Assembly (NCBI RefSeq): GCF_022201045.2
Contig: NC_068558.1
Location: forward strand, 44,605,001-44,669,000
DNA from: Citrus sinensis
Taxonomy: Eukaryota > Streptophyta > Magnoliopsida > Sapindales > Rutaceae
Length of the DNA: 64,000 nt
Direction: 5' to 3'
Positions 9,507 through 23,566 of the stretch are shown in pieces. The number at the start of each line of letters is the position of its first letter. Within the stretch, counting starts at the first letter, position 1. Below the pieces are notes generated by a model. That model worked only from the letters and a program-made list of their open reading frames with translations, was not told where the DNA came from and did no database searches. Position numbers and translations under genes: made by a program.

Positions 9507-12500
9507 TCACAAGTAAAACTGTCTCCTCCGGATCCTCTTCTTGTTTAGAGGAGGAGCAGCTTCTCCATTACCCGGAAACTCCCACCTGACAACATCTCCA
9601 TCCCAAGAAGAGCTAACAAGCATTGGTTGACTTGGGTGCCAACTACAGTCTCTAACGGGTGAAGTATGGTACTTGAGTGCAGCAACTTGCTCACCACTCA
9701 CCTACAAGGACCACAACCAGAAAATAGAGTGATTACAAGGAAGGATAGGAATAGACAGTCACAAGTAATATGATTGACACTCAATGCTTAGATATCATCC
9801 GATAACATGAAGATCACATATAGTCAAAAATATTATTCTGAGAAAAATGATAATGTCATTAATTTATAATCCCAATGAGGGTGCGTTTGGTGCGCCACAC
9901 TGTATTAGATTAAACTGGACTATATTATTAGTGTGTAGTTTATTTAATACAGAACTATTTTTGGTATTGTATAGATCGTATTGTATATATTAATATTTTA
10001 TATTATCATTTATCTTAAAGCAATATTACTTTGATTTATTAATTAGAAAATAACAAAACCACCAGGAGCCATTACCGACCACCGCCGGCATTTTGTAGAT
10101 GTTATCCGTTAACTTCTAAATTGGTACCTTTGGAATCCTCGTTCCGTTGGTAAAAATTTTAATATCGAAAGTTATCGAAAGGCGGCGGCTGTGGGCTGTG
10201 GTCTAACGATGGTCTAATGCTTCAGGCTGATATTTATATATTTATATTTAATAAATAATTAAAATAAATTAAATAATTGCATTAGAAATTAAAAAAATAA
10301 GTAAATTTGCCAAGACCCGCCCAAACCTGACCCAAAGCCTTTGTGCATACCCATGTGTGCCCAAACATGGGGCAAATAAATTTGCACCGCACATACCCAC
10401 CCAAACCCGTGTGCCAAACATACCCTCTGTGTACATCTGTGCCTGCTAAATTCTAACCAGCTAGTGATTAAGAATATCATTCCATGCAAGGACAGAAAAG
10501 TTCAGTAGGATTGCATATGTTTGATTTACCATTGTTTAAAGAGAGATTGACGGCAGAATAAGATTTGAATACTTACCAGGTCATAAACATAAACACAAGA
10601 ATCATGGGATCCAGTGTAGATATACTTTTGGCCAGTGCTGCAGGAGGTGATCAAAATAAAATATTAACATGGGTGGACAAAATCTCGGCACACAAAAATA
10701 GAATTGAAGCATGGCTAAAGCCTGCTGATATCATTTGAGAACTTAGGCCTCCTGGCAACTTCATGCAAATGCATCAGACAGAACTTCCAGGTCTTCAAAT
10801 GATCATGTTCAAAATCTTTATAAGCAGGAAACTACAGTAAATACTTACCTGTATACAGGGGAAAAGTGGCACCGGATAAGAGTACGCAAGACAGAATGAC
10901 CTTTATACGTAGCAACGGATTGATCACATGGGTGTTTCAAATCTCTTGCCTGGGGTGGGTAGTCCATCCATCTGTAATCCCATTCATAACTCCTAAATCC
11001 TAAATTGCTGGATTGAAAGAGTAAAACAATTAGCATTCTTCATGCAAGTTTCAGCATCTGCTTAATCCAGAAAACTCAATCCATAACTAGCATATTCAGA
11101 CTTGCAGCTTATTTGACTATGAGAGCTTTGTTTTCATAAAAAATTGACTGACTGCAAAGGCACCATGTCAAACAAGAAATTAAATTATTTCAAAGGCACT
11201 ATGTTCAACAAGAAAGCAAATTTACCAGGATGCATTAGAGGACATTTTCCGAATATCCCAAAGTTTGATGGCCTGATCTTTACCATTTGAGATCAGATAA
11301 CGACCATCTCCACGGCTATCAATGAACGTGATCCCTTCTAGGTGTCCCATCAGGACTCCTGCTGGCTTCCCTTTCACATTTAGACAGCGTCTATCCCATA
11401 CCTGTAGACAGTTTAAGAACTTAGCAAACCGAACACATTTATCTTTGTCTCTTTTCCAAATAGCAGTCTGATTTATTCATTGTACTATATGCTCCACCAT
11501 TTGCTTGCTGAGAAAAGAAATATAATGTCAAAAAGGGGCCAAAAATCAACACTAATGCCCCAGATTAACTGGTATCCTTGCCTTTTAAACAAGAGTAAAC
11601 AGGATTCATCATGATCATGTTAAATTTCTAGAATGACAAAATCATACTAGTTTAGTGTACTATAAGGGGTCATCTCTTACTGTAGCATCTATCATCATGA
11701 CCCCCATTCAGCTAAAAACCTAAGGTTTCAGCTGTTCTGATCCAGTATCTGCAGGATACAACCTCTTATCCAAATTTAGCTGCTCAAACTACCGTATTGG
11801 GGTACAGTAATTCCCTTCTTCAAATCTTTCCAACTGCTTAAGCACTTTTCATTTTTTCTAGGCATTGGGTTTGTTAGCCACGTCCCTGAAGTAACCTAAA
11901 TGAATTGACCATCTCAGAAAGTGATTATGAACCACCAAGCCATCCAGAATAATGCTCCCATTTCTCATTATGCAGAGCAAGTACTTTAGCATCTGAGAAT
12001 TAAATCCATATGAAATATGTTCCTGCTATTAGTTGCATAAATAAATCATTTTTCCCCTTCATATGCATACAGCAGAACATATTTGAATAGCATCATATAG
12101 TACAGTGAGATCTGAGAAAACCCACTTCAACTAAAATAACCTGGCACCAACAAATTAGTCTCAGCTACATATACCTTAGAACAAAATCTGGTAATACGGT
12201 TGTATTAATATTTTCTTGCACATCTATGATTGTGATCATTGTGCAAATAGCCGGAAAACAAAATATGGACCATAAAGGAATAAAATGTCCTTAGAAGAAA
12301 ATAATTATCCAATAGAATGTTGGGAGAATAAATACTTATTACAAGGATTAAATAAATAATTAAATACTTATTACAAGGATTAAATAAATACTTATTACAA
12401 GGATTGATACTTCTAGTCAACAACAGAACAGAATTTACCTTGCATAGATTGTCATCACTCCCAGAATAGATTAGATGGCCACTTTCATCACCAAAACATA

Positions 12501-14977
12501 CAGTGTTAACATCAGACTGCACATAATAACACAATTCTATTTAAAATCTGGACAATACTACATTCTCATTGAAGAAGAATTGTGTGCATCAGAGTAAAGC
12601 TTTCTCATCATAGAGAGAGAGAGAATACTGTTCCAGGCAATATTTCCTTCAACATGCCAATTAGTTCAACATCATCCATCTTAATTAATATTTGAGCTTC
12701 TTAATAAAATTTAAAATTAAAAAAAGAGAACTTAAATCACTGAGTATATCAATTTTACATCAGAGTAGCCTCCATAACTATATCAGCTAGCAAAATTTAG
12801 CTAAGACAGCAATATCAAAATCTGCCAGACAAGAATGCAACAGAAAATGAAAATCAAATACAGGTGATCCACAAAGCAATGTTTACCGTGTGCGCCAAAA
12901 TTCTGAGAGAAAGCTTATTTGCTTCAAGATCATATACATATATACAATCATCACTGCTTCCGGCAACAAGTTCTCGCCCATCGGTTGAAAACTTCAGAGA
13001 GAAGATACCAAAAGAATACCCTCCGTCATCTGCAGCAGAAAAGTCCAATCCATCATGTATCTCCTGCATAGGATGTGGACTCAAAAAGTCAAAACGAATT
13101 TACCACGGGAAATTTTCCAATGAAGAAGACCAAATAAAACAAAATATGCTCGAATTGCTCATTGAAATTGAGAGGCTAAACAATTAAAAGGTACTGAGTT
13201 GAACTTTACAGCGGAAATTTTTTCTAAAATACCAAAGAGTTATCATCTTAAGCAAATCTTTTACAAACAGAAAGGTGATTAATAATTTGACAATGGGAAA
13301 AAACTCCTGTAATTTCAAAACAGTTCATGCAAACAGTGATGTTAACAAAGCGAGGAAAAAAAAAAGAGTAATAGGATTGCGAATAGAACTTCATAGAATA
13401 GAAAACTCAAAACCTCACTGTTGGCTTATATAAAAAAGCGGCATCACAATATTCAAGTAAGCATCTGAGTTGTATATTCATTCTATGACATGCAAAATTT
13501 TTTAAGAACATTTGTAATCATACCGTAACATTTGCAAGAGACTCCATTGTCCCAGAACCAACATCAACAATGTGCACTATAGGTGACATGCTTGCATAAA
13601 CCTGCAAAAGCAAAATAAATATTTATAAATTATAGGGAAAACATTGATGTTCAGGTCCTCAACCATAGAAGAAACATGAGCACCTCACATCCTTAAACAA
13701 AATAAATCAATATGGAGTGAGAATATAAACAAAATACTTAAACTAGATGAATAGTTTGCCAATCAATCTATACCTGACTTGCATGATGACAATTTATATG
13801 TCTGGCATTTTAATATTACATTAGAACAAATTCAGGTAGTATCGCGAAAGTAGGGAATCCAGTTAAACTTGGGCTTGCAACCTGCTTCAAAGTGTTGTAA
13901 GCCATGATTTTTGAGTTAATACAAGATGGGACCCCAATGTATGTGTAGCAGTTGTCATCCACCATTTCAATTTCTTTTGCATTCTATCCAATCTGTGGGT
14001 ACATGCAAATACATAAAGGAGAATGGTTTTTACCTATTGCAAATCAATTAGATAACGAAAAACCAGTAAGCATGTATATTTTTTCATTCCCAGTTTTTGG
14101 CAAATTTCTCTCAGCAACCAAACACACAGAGACAGCAGAGACAGCAGAATCTAGATTAACAAGTGCATTTTTTCAAATCACAAGATATTCGTTTCATGTA
14201 AATTACAAAACCCCAAAACAGAAACTCACAAGATGGCGCTGATCCGGGGAAAGAGATGTATCTGTGACTGTCCAACGCAAACTTTTAGCAAGAATGTCTT
14301 TCTGTATTTTCCAACCTCTCTCCACATCATAGATTCTAATTTGACTAGCCTGAAATTAATATATTAAATAGCCGTAAGTATAAATTATAAAAAGTTTCAA
14401 TACACTAACAGACAAAAAAACACAATCTCCGATATATTGAAATCTGTATTTTAGTGTTCATCCCCACTTTGACAAAATGACTAACTAAGAAAGTTTATAC
14501 ATTTAAGGGAGCACCTGGTTTCAGATAGAGGAATAAAAATGATACCTGAAATCCAGCAACAAATAAAGAACCATCAGCCGAAAACTGAGAGACATATGCT
14601 CGGCTAGTTGTCTGGTCCACAGGCCAGGGCCCATTAACAGGCAAATATCTACTAAGCATATGACAACAATCTGCAGCTGAGAACCTCCCTCTTCCTGAAT
14701 AATTGCCTTCCCTACCAGCCAACATTTTCACAGTGGAAACAGGCAAGTGCCGCTTCCCAGGTACTTCTTTGCTAAAATGCTCCTTGGGTTCCGATTTCAG
14801 CTTCGTGAGCTGGGCAATTTCATGGTCTAAAGCACTCAAGGGTTTCTTGAATTTGCTACGACTATTACTAGCTTGATTGACAGTATCGGCAGCATCATAG
14901 AATTCAGATTCTATCTCGAATCTACTCATGGCATATCCCATTTCGTCAAAGTCAACTCCACTTGCTGTTACGAACAT
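9507..14977 (-). CDS. LEC14B: LEC14B-type WD40-repeat protein (DCAF11-like), nine exons
   Basis: Exons on the minus strand: 14977-14546, 14349-14230, 13601-13524, 13063-12887, 12516-12439, 11401-11226, 11007-10849, 10637-10577 and 9701-9507. All junctions are GT-AG and phases agree, giving about 491 residues. The N-terminus (DEMGYAMSRFEIESEF) matches the plant LEC14B family. WD repeats follow, visible as HIVDVGSGTMES, LVAGSSDDCIYVYDLEA, LIYSGSDDNLCKVWDRR, LISNGKDQAIKLWDIRK, YIYTGSHDSCVYVYDL and MLVSSSWDGDVVRWEF. The VWDRR and LWDIRK segments carry WDxR (DWD-box) motifs, as in substrate receptors of CUL4-DDB1 ubiquitin ligases and the animal relative DCAF11. The C-terminus is basic (KKRIRRRQ). 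The DDB1 link is family knowledge, not shown here. Introns 8 and 5 contain a MITE-like element and a minisatellite. Confidence 0.9.
9877..10426. mobile_element. MITE-like element in an intron of the WD40 gene
   Basis: The left end GAGGGTGCGTTTGG and the right end CCAAACATACCCTC are near-perfect terminal inverted repeats about 550 bp apart. They lie within the intron between 9702 and 10576. The GGGTGCGTTTGG type of terminus is common in plant MITEs. I could not see a convincing target duplication, so the superfamily is open. No protein is encoded. Confidence 0.55.
12330..12405. repeat. Three-copy 20-bp minisatellite in a WD40-gene intron
   Basis: The 20-bp unit AAATACTTATTACAAGGATT occurs exactly at 12330-12349, 12362-12381 and 12386-12405, separated by AAATAAAT-type spacers. 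It lies 34 bp beyond the 3' edge of exon 5 (12439-12516) in intron 5. Confidence 0.85.
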
Positions 14978-14999
14978 TATAACTCAGAAATCAGAATCA

Positions 15000-16812
15000 C
15001 CGAGCAATGTTACTTTTTCTTAAGCATTTTCAACTAAGTTGAGCCTTGAGATCACACCTATACAGCTTCTTAGAGCCTCTTCATCCTGTAAATTATATCA
15101 TCAGTCAATTTCCAGTAATAAGAATCCAAATCATTTACAACTTGAGCCTCTTCAACCTGTAGATTATATAGGATTAAACTGCCATATTCAACAACTGAAG
15201 TACCAAAAAATGCCCCAAAAAAAGTCCTAAAAAAATAATCCTTATTATTCTACTAGTGATTAGAAACTGGACAAAATCATATCATTTGCAGCTCCAATTT
15301 ATGCAGTGAAAACTAAAATTACTACAGTTCCATTGGCTTTTATTAACGAGTAAAATTACCAAGAAGCTTCTTATGTAGAACCATACAATTGAAAATAGAA
15401 GAATCAGCAGCCGTTTGAAAAGACGAATCACAAGTTTCAGTTATCAAAGAAACACGATAACCTCACAAGACAAGAATCGTAATTTGTATCATAAGAGTAC
15501 CAAGTAAACAAACTTTTAGAACAGAGGTTCGCTCACCTTCATAATCCTATTGCCAAATTTAGAATCCTCAGATTCGGCAACGTTTTTTTGTCAACGGATA
15601 ATAGCAGATAAACACACTGGTATTATTATTCGCGGTGATGATTGCTTCTGCCTTTCATAAATTTATTTAATTTATTTTAATTTAATTGCTGTTTGTTTTG
15701 GCCACTGAACCGCTGCGTCGCTCGCTTACCCGCTTTGAGCCTTTGATGATGAAGTTTTTAGATGGACTGCTATGTTGATGACACGTGTCGGCTTAAAGGA
15801 CGTGTTCGTAAATCGTAAGTTTGTGCCGCATTTGCTGTGACTGTACCAGCCAACCTTTTTCTTTTTATTTTTATTTTTTAATACCCAGAGATTGTCAGCT
15901 TGACAGCTTCCAATCCCTCGCTGTAATCAATTCTGATATTTTGTGTCCGCGAATTCTTTTCCGGGGTGCAAAAACAAATGATGTGACACTTTTTAACTAA
16001 ACCGTAATTTTTTTTTTTTAATTTTCATTTCACAAATTCTCATTTATCAAAATTGGTGTAATAGAAAATCGAATATGGTTGTTTTTAGCAATTGGATAAG
16101 GATAGAGTAAGATTGCGCTAAATTTAATTTACTATTGTGTTGTGTTTTATAGTATATAATTGCATTCGACTAACTGGATTAACTTAAACAAATTAAATGC
16201 ACTAAAACTAAATCTTTAATTATCATATACTTAAAATTGTTTTACTTGTAATAATAAATTAATGAAGGTAAGGAGAGAAGACCCGTGACCAAAAAAAAAA
16301 AAAAAGATTTTAATCCAGGTTGAGCTTTTTACATTCCAAAAAATTCCTCTGAACCCCCTCACCCTAAAAATAGTAAGATAATCCCATAAAAAACGTTAGA
16401 AAGTTTAAAAAAAATCTAATAACACTCCAATAATTTTAAAACTATCCTTCAATCTACTTCTCTTTATTTTTATTGAAGAAACTCCTATATTCTCCTCCTC
16501 CTCCTCCTAAAGAAAAAAAAATCTTAAAAAAAAATCAATAAATCAAATTCTAAGTGCTAAAAAATAGACTTAGTTTTAGTATTATTATTTTTGTATATTA
16601 AACTATCTAATATCCAAATACCACATTGAGCCTCGACTAATCCATATTCGAGCCGGGTAAGACCACTTGGGCGGTAAAACTCTCCCAACAAGTATATATG
16701 TTGTTGGTTTTTAAGACAAACACTAGATGAAGAAGAAATTTGAAGAAAAAAAATGCAAAATTCAATACATCAAATTCCAAGTGCCAGAATAAAGACCTAG
16801 TTAATTGAAGTC
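15000..16812. other. 5' region of the WD40 gene and intergenic DNA
   Basis: The minus-strand WD40 gene's 5' UTR and promoter should lie within about 14978-15800, where ACGTGT and ACGTGTC motifs occur (about 15781-15805). A short (CTC)n or (TCC)n tract is at about 16492-16508. No further gene is recognised. Confidence 0.4.
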
Positions 16813-16820
16813 CAGTTAGT

Positions 16821-17505
16821 TAGAGTTGGTAATACGGGTCACTGGCTCGTGTTCGTATCGAGTCAATTTTATATCGTATTAAATTTATGTTAACCCAAAC
16901 ACAATTCATTTAATAATCATATTAAAATATTAAGACCCTCACGCAACACAAAAAAAGGAGTGGGTCACCTAGTAACCTGCTTAATATCTATATATTTAAC
17001 AAAATTTATATAAAAAAATATTTGGTCTCTATTACTTATATATGATGTTATAAAATATACATATCTATCAAAATATTACATGTTTACCACATTAAAGTTC
17101 TATCATGTGTGTGTGTGTGTGTGTGTAATATTGATATTATGAAATATACATGTCTACAAATATTTTTCACATTTACACTATTAAAGTTTTAAATTTATAT
17201 AGAATTTCATAAATGAAACACTATGTATATATTCTTCTTCGCCAAAAAAAAAAGAGAGTATAATGTCCTATAATTAAGTTTTGATAATAATAAGAACCTA
17301 CAAATTGATTTAAAATAGAAAATAAAATTATGTCATTGATTGGGTAAATGGGTTGAGAATTTTAATCCTAACTTGACGCGAAAAAAATTGTTTTGACCCC
17401 AACATGGTGTATTTAATAATTGTGTCAAATTTGACATTCTATACCCATTTATTCGTGTCGTGCTCGTGTGGTGTATTCGGGTCGTGTCAAATTTTGGCAA
17501 CTATC
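16821..17505. mobile_element. Probable small hAT-like/MITE element, boundaries uncertain
   Basis: The left end GTTGGTAATACGGGTC and the right part GTCGTGTCAAATTTTGGCAAC have the inverted look of hAT-type MITE termini (AGTTGG/CCAA cores). CGTGTTCG- and CGTGTCGTG-rich subterminal stretches lie on both sides. A (GT)n microsatellite at 17107-17126 lies inside. I found no target duplication, so the limits are approximate. No coding capacity. Confidence 0.35.
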
Positions 17506-18169
17506 AAATTAATTTGATGGTGGCTAATGAAATACACGATTTCTTGTGTGCTTAATGTTTAATAATAAAACATATTATTACAATAATTGTGAGTTTGAAA
17601 AGGAAAATATATGTACAAAAATATTATTTTATTATGTAATGATCAAAATAAAAATAAATTTAAATTGTCTTTTATTTATATATTAGGGTTTGTGAAAAAA
17701 TAATAAGTTATTATCTTTTTGTTAAAATATTAAGATTGTTAATGAGAATTTTAAAAGGGTATGGTGGCCTATCTGATAAGTTGATTACAAAAAGCAACTT
17801 CTTAGCTACTTTTGAAAGTGGTCAATAAATAGAGAAACTTATGAAATAAATAGCTTTTATAAAAAATTACCAAATACTATTTTTGTCAAAACCTATTAAA
17901 TAATGAGACTATAATATTTTCACCTCAATCTCAAATATGACCTAAGGATACTCAAGATTTTTTTGTTAATTATCCTTCACATGCAGATTATTTACAAATT
18001 TAAAAAAAAAATAAAGAACCAAGTAATGAAAGAGAAGAAATAATTGCAAATGTGTAAACTGGTTTTTAATATGCGAGAGAAATTATGTGGAATGACATTT
18101 TCTTGTTTGTTTTTAAGGAAATTTTAGTTAAGGCTAAAAATGTAAAAACAACAAGGGTTTTAAGAGTTA

Positions 18170-18996
18170 GGGTATGTTTAGATTGCTTTAGATTCTCAAG
18201 CAATCACTTTTATATCCAATTTTCAATTAATCAGGTTTAAAGTAATTTCAATAACAATCACTTTTATATTCAATTTTGAAATAATCAGCTTTGAAAATAA
18301 TTTCAATTTTTAAACATGTTTGATAAATTTAGATTGTGATACAACCACTTCTAAAATATTTTGTTAAGGATCCATATGTAGTTATTTTGAGAGGTTAAAA
18401 AATAATTTTGAAAGGTTAAAAGGTAATTTTCATATTTGTAAATTCTTTTAAGTCACTTTTGACAAAATCACATATCTTACAATAGATTTTGAAAAGTAAG
18501 GAAAGATCGGTCTTTCAAAATCTAAATTTGATAATTAATTTTATATTTAATATACATTCATTTATATTGTCATGTATATTATAAAAATTCAAATTTATCC
18601 TTATTCAATAACGAAATAAGATCATTAAATTTAAGGAAATTATTAATATTAATAAAAATTATATTGAGATAAAAAAGTAAAATTAATAAATTAAAAATAT
18701 TTGTTTTAGCTATCAATTAATGTATATACACAATGAGAATAAGTCTCATATTATATATACATGTTTATAATCATATAAATAAATATTGTTCAAACATTAT
18801 ATCAATTTCAGTTATTTACATTCTTATAGTAATTTCACAGCTAGATTTACCAAATACGTATAATTATTTTTAAAATTCATAGCACTTTTGAAAACAAATT
18901 TTAACAAATGTTTAACTAATTTTCTCTATAGCTAATTATTTTTATAGTACAACTAACAACAATTATTTTAAAAGACACAACATTATCAAACTACTC
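18170..18996. mobile_element. MITE, copy A of a family shared with 53252-53842
   Basis: This segment shares long stretches with 53252-53842. Shared blocks include TTATTT-rich DNA around ATTATATCAATTTCAG and ATTTACCAAATACGTATAATT. It starts GGGTATGTTTAGATTG after a TTA and ends near ATCAAACTACTC. Copy B has clearer ends. This copy is about 235 bp longer and its 3' target site does not show TTA, so its right boundary is uncertain. Confidence 0.5.
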
Positions 18997-19899
18997 AATT
19001 TATTTGGTAAAACAATACTAAAATTAGAATGTTCATACATAATGACAAAAATGTACAAATTTTGTTATATTACAAAAAGATATAGCATCTCTAGTTTGAA
19101 TGAAATTTTAAATGTATTTATTACTTATTAAAAATATATATCAATTTATCTTTACATAAATAAAAAAATTCAATAATATTTATATAAAATAATAAAAAAT
19201 AAAGGTTCGTTCATTGGCGTCAATGCTGTTGCTGAATACTCACTCATTTAGCAAAGATACTTTGTGATGCAATAAACCGTATTTTTTGAGATTAACTATG
19301 TTACGAATCAAATTCCGACAACAACCGACATTTGAATAGTCAATGGTTGAAGAGTTTTCTAGGTGTGTTTTTACATCGAAACTTGAAACTTAAGTTTGGT
19401 TTTATTATTAAATATAACACTTCTGTTGAAATCATTTAGGAATGAAATCTAAAATTTAAAATAGCCATGACCATGTCTCCTATCCATACAATATTAATAT
19501 AGCTTATTTTTGTTGTCATCTAATTCTAAAACCTTCACAGTAGCTCTTTTGTAACATTTGCATATCTTGTTTGAAAATCGAAAAAGTTGCCATTAATCTA
19601 ATCCTTCATTTCATTCTTTGCATCGTTTTCGTTCTTGGCTACTTGATCCAGCAGTAGTATTGGTGTTGTTTTTAAATTAATTAATTTAAAAAATTTCATT
19701 TATGCACTATCAAAACACTTGTTTTTAAGGGTATATTGGTCTTTTCAAACTCAAAAAGTTTTGCATTTTATAATTGTGCGAATTCAAAATAATTTGTCAT
19801 ATAGTAGCATTTTTGCTACTCTAACCCATTTGGCGCCAAATTTAAAGACACATCTACTGTATAAAAAACAAAAAAAAAAATTGTGTTGGAATGTGTGAT

Positions 19900-20796
19900 T
19901 AGGGATGGTAACGGGCACCGCCTGCAGCGGGTTTGCCATTATCAAATCCAAACCCACACAAAATTTAAATTATCAAACCTACCCGCAACCCTTAGTGGGT
20001 TTTAATTTTTTTAAGAAAACCCACCCACAATGTATTTTAATAATTACCAAACCCGCAATGGTAAGTGGATTTTTTGCGGGTTATCGCATTTAAAATCATA
20101 AATATTTAATATATAAATTTATAATAATAACCTCAAATTTTATATAACATACTCAATTTTATATTTAACCAATATAAATGAAAAATTAAAATTTCAACAT
20201 GAAGTCAACACAAATTTCCAAATATAAGTATAAATCACACAAATTTATTTAAAAAAACACAAACTACTACCTAAAAATAACAATTACATTTCATATTATC
20301 ATTTAAAACAAGCTCCAAAAGAATATCTCTATTTCATTCACCACAATAAGTACTCATCCAACACGATTCCTAAAATAATAATTAAGAGTAATATTTTCAA
20401 ATACTAATTCAGAGAAAAAAAAATTATAATAATGAAATAATTCATGTATTAAGGTAAAGAAAAATACTACATACAAAATTATAATAGGTATATAATATAC
20501 ACAACTTTAGACCTTTTGCTATTTGGTAATTCGAATTATTACATTATTTTCTTTCTAGATTTTTTAGATTTAAATTAAATTAAAAATATTTAGAAAAAAA
20601 TATTACGGCTCTGGTGGATATCCATGAGAGTATTCATCGAATATAAGGTTAATATCAAACCCACGCACATCTATGTGCGAGTTTTAATTTATAATAATAA
20701 ACACGCCCACAACAGGTAAAATTATCCGCAATGGATGAATTTTAGCAGGCAAATTTGAATGAATTTACGAATTTACATGTACAATTGCCATCCCTA
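19900..20796. mobile_element. hAT-like non-autonomous element
   Basis: Begins TAGGGATGGTAACGGG and ends GCCATCCCTA, giving terminal inverted repeats of at least 9 bp that resemble those of the hAT element at 3293-4504. The flanking octamers TGTGTGAT and TATGCGAT match at 6 of 8 positions, an eroded hAT-type target duplication. Subterminal GCGGG and CCCGCAA words occur near both ends. No transposase is present; the 897-bp interior is AT-rich and non-coding. Confidence 0.6.
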
Positions 20797-21646
20797 TATG
20801 CGATGAAGGGTAACTTTTGGACATTCACTCAGCTAACGTTTATCCATGTCCAAAGGATAATATGTCAATGGATAGATTCTATCCACGTGTAACGAAACCA
20901 AAACTTAGGAGGTATCGATTGGGTGTAATCCCGCACATGCTCTTATTAGAGCAGCAGCCTCAGTCTTTTGATCCCTCCTGTTACAAAAACTCAAAGCCCA
21001 CAATAATGTATGGCATCAATTTTTTGATCTCCACTCCCCTCACTGGAGTAGCACTCTGAGTCCAAATTAGCCCTTCAAAATTATAATGCATAATTTTATT
21101 CGTTTAATTAAAAAATATATATTAATATCTCTGATTGCTAAATTTTTTAAGTTTAATAAATTTTTAAATTTTTTTATATATCTGATTATTAAATTTTTGA
21201 AGTTTAATTCTTTTAATTATTGCCTTATTAATTATTAGTACTAAAATAATAATTTACCAAGACCCCAAAGATTTGCTCCAGTAATTGCAACCGGTAAATA
21301 TTGAAGTCGCTTTGCTCAAAATTAGGTAAGGAAAGTGCAAACCAAATAAATTATTTAATTCTTATAAAAATAAATAAATAATTTAATTTGGCTGCAAAAA
21401 AAATGTATGTGTGTGTCTGTGTGTATATATATAGCTAATTTTGTCACTCGGAGATAAAATAGATATTTTTTTTTTTTAAAAAAAAAAAAAAGAGCCGAAC
21501 ATTCACAGTTCAGCGTTTGAAGCAGAAGCGTTTGTCGGCTTAAACGAGCGAGCCGCGAAGTCACGTGTTTGAGGTAAGAGCGACAGATTCATTCTTTGGT
21601 CGCCTTCTTATTGCGTCATGTTCGCCGTCGTATCAATCACCGAACA
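20797..21646. other. Intergenic DNA and PPR gene 5' region
   Basis: No separate gene is supported. A T-then-A homopolymer palindrome at about 21469-21491 and TG/TA microrepeats at about 21405-21432 lie just before the PPR gene. An ACGTG core at 21563 lies 84 bp upstream of its start codon. Confidence 0.4.
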
Positions 21647-23566
21647 ATGAAGCGCGTGTGGAAACTCTCAGACGCAGCGCAAACCGAGCTGCTTCTACAA
21701 CGTCTTCAAAGACACTCCTCTAAACCCAAAACCCTACCCCCACTTTCCGTTTTTACCCTCACCAAGTCCCCAAATCACAGTTTTACCCGCGACTTGTGCG
21801 CCCCGGCAACCCACACCGTCTTTCCCACCCTCGTTCGATTGTTGTCTGAGACGTTAACTTATCCGGACGCGAGAGTCCGGAAGGATTTGACCCAAACGGT
21901 GTCCGCTTTGCGAGACGAGCTATTGGCAAACGTCGATGATTTGGATAAGGTTTTTAGGGTTTTGGATGAAAAGGGCTCGTGTCTCTTCAGGAGGCACAGC
22001 AATGGATATGCTTTTGTTGAGCTAATGAAGCAGTTGGGTTCCCGCCCTCGATTAGCACTAGAGGTAGCTACTTTTGTTATTTTGTTTAATTTATTTGTTG
22101 ATAAAGTGTATTTTGCTTATCGAAGAAGACTTATGGCTCCATTCGCATGGTATTTTGAAGTTTTGGTTGTGTTGTTTTGTGAATTATTCTAGCTGAATCT
22201 GTTTCGATAACATCTGAATTAGGTTTGCATGTTTTTATTTTTCTTAGTTTAATATTACAATGTTTACAATGATGGTTGGTTGGTTGTATGAAAACATATA
22301 ATTTCAATTGGATTAATCTCTATGAATTGTTTAAAACATTTATAAAATGTTGGGAATGGAAAATTATCAACTAGACTTTTCGTTTTTTTTTTTAACCCAA
22401 TTGCATTTACATGTTTGATATATTTAATTATTTATTTTCAGGTTCTTAATTGGAGAAGAAGGCAGGCTGGGTATGGTACTCCAATGACAAAGGAAGAATA
22501 TACTAAGGGTATTAAATTTGCTGGTAGGATTAACAATGTAGATCTTGCAGCTGACCTATTTGCCGAGGCTGCTAACAAGCATCTCAAGACAATTGGTACA
22601 TATAATGCACTATTAGGGGCATATATGTATAACGGTCTTTCTGATAAATGTCAGTCATTGTTTCGGGACTTGAAAAAGGAAGCAAATATTAGTCCTTCGA
22701 TTGTAACATATAACACTCTTATATCGGTTTTTGGTCGCTTGTTGTTGGTTGATCACATGGAGGCAGCATTTCAGGAAATAAAGGACTCAAATCTCTCACC
22801 AAATGTGTTCACGTATAATTACTTAATTGCTGGATACATGACTGCTTGGATGTGGGGTAAAGTAGAAGAAATTTATCAGATGATGAAGGCTGGGCCGGTA
22901 ATGCCAGATACTAATACCTACTTGCTATTGCTCCGAGGGTATGCACATTCAGGTAATTTACCCCGGATGGAAAAGATATATGAATTGGTCAAACATCATG
23001 TTGATGGTAAGGAATTCCCACTAATCAGAGCCATGATATGTGCATATAGTAAGTGTTCTGTCACAGACAGAATTAAAAAGATTGAGGCTTTAATGAGGCT
23101 TATTCCAGAAAAGGAGTATCGGCCTTGGTTGAATGTTCTATTGATAAGGGTTTATGCTAAAGAGGATTGTTTAGAGGAAATGGAAAAGTCAATAAATGAT
23201 GCATTTGAGCATAAAACGTCCGTAACAACAGTTCGTATTATGAGGTGCATCGTTTCAAGTTATTTCCGATGCAATGCAGTGGACAAGCTAGCAAACTTTG
23301 TGAAGCGTGCTGAATCTGCTGGTTGGAGATTGTGTCGGTCCCTTTATCACAGTAAAATGGTCATGTATGCATCACAAAGACGCGTAGAAGAAATGGAAAG
23401 TGTCCTTAAAGAGATGGAGAATTACAAAATAGATTGCTCTAAAAAGACATTTTGGATAATGTATTATGCCTATGCAACATGCGGTCAAAGACGTAAGGTC
23501 AATCAAGTTTTAGGATTGATGTGCAAGAATGGATATGATGTTCCTGTGAATGCTTTTCCATCATAG
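21647..23566 (+). CDS. P-class pentatricopeptide-repeat (PPR) protein, two exons
   Basis: Exon 1 is 21647-22063 and exon 2 is 22442-23566, joined in phase 0 by a GT-AG intron, giving 513 residues. The ATG at 21647 is the first in frame; a longer frame upstream has no ATG. Exon 2 contains consecutive 35-residue PPR motifs, for example [39 protein letters not shown] and [20 protein letters not shown]. There are about eight in all, without E or DYW extensions, so this is P class. It resembles the single-gene family of Arabidopsis At2g30780. P-class proteins usually bind specific organellar RNAs for processing, stability or translation. The N-terminus is basic and poor in acidic residues at first, compatible with an organelle transit peptide, but I cannot decide the target. 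Downstream 24.6-25.7 kb shows no continuation of coding sequence. Confidence 0.88.
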
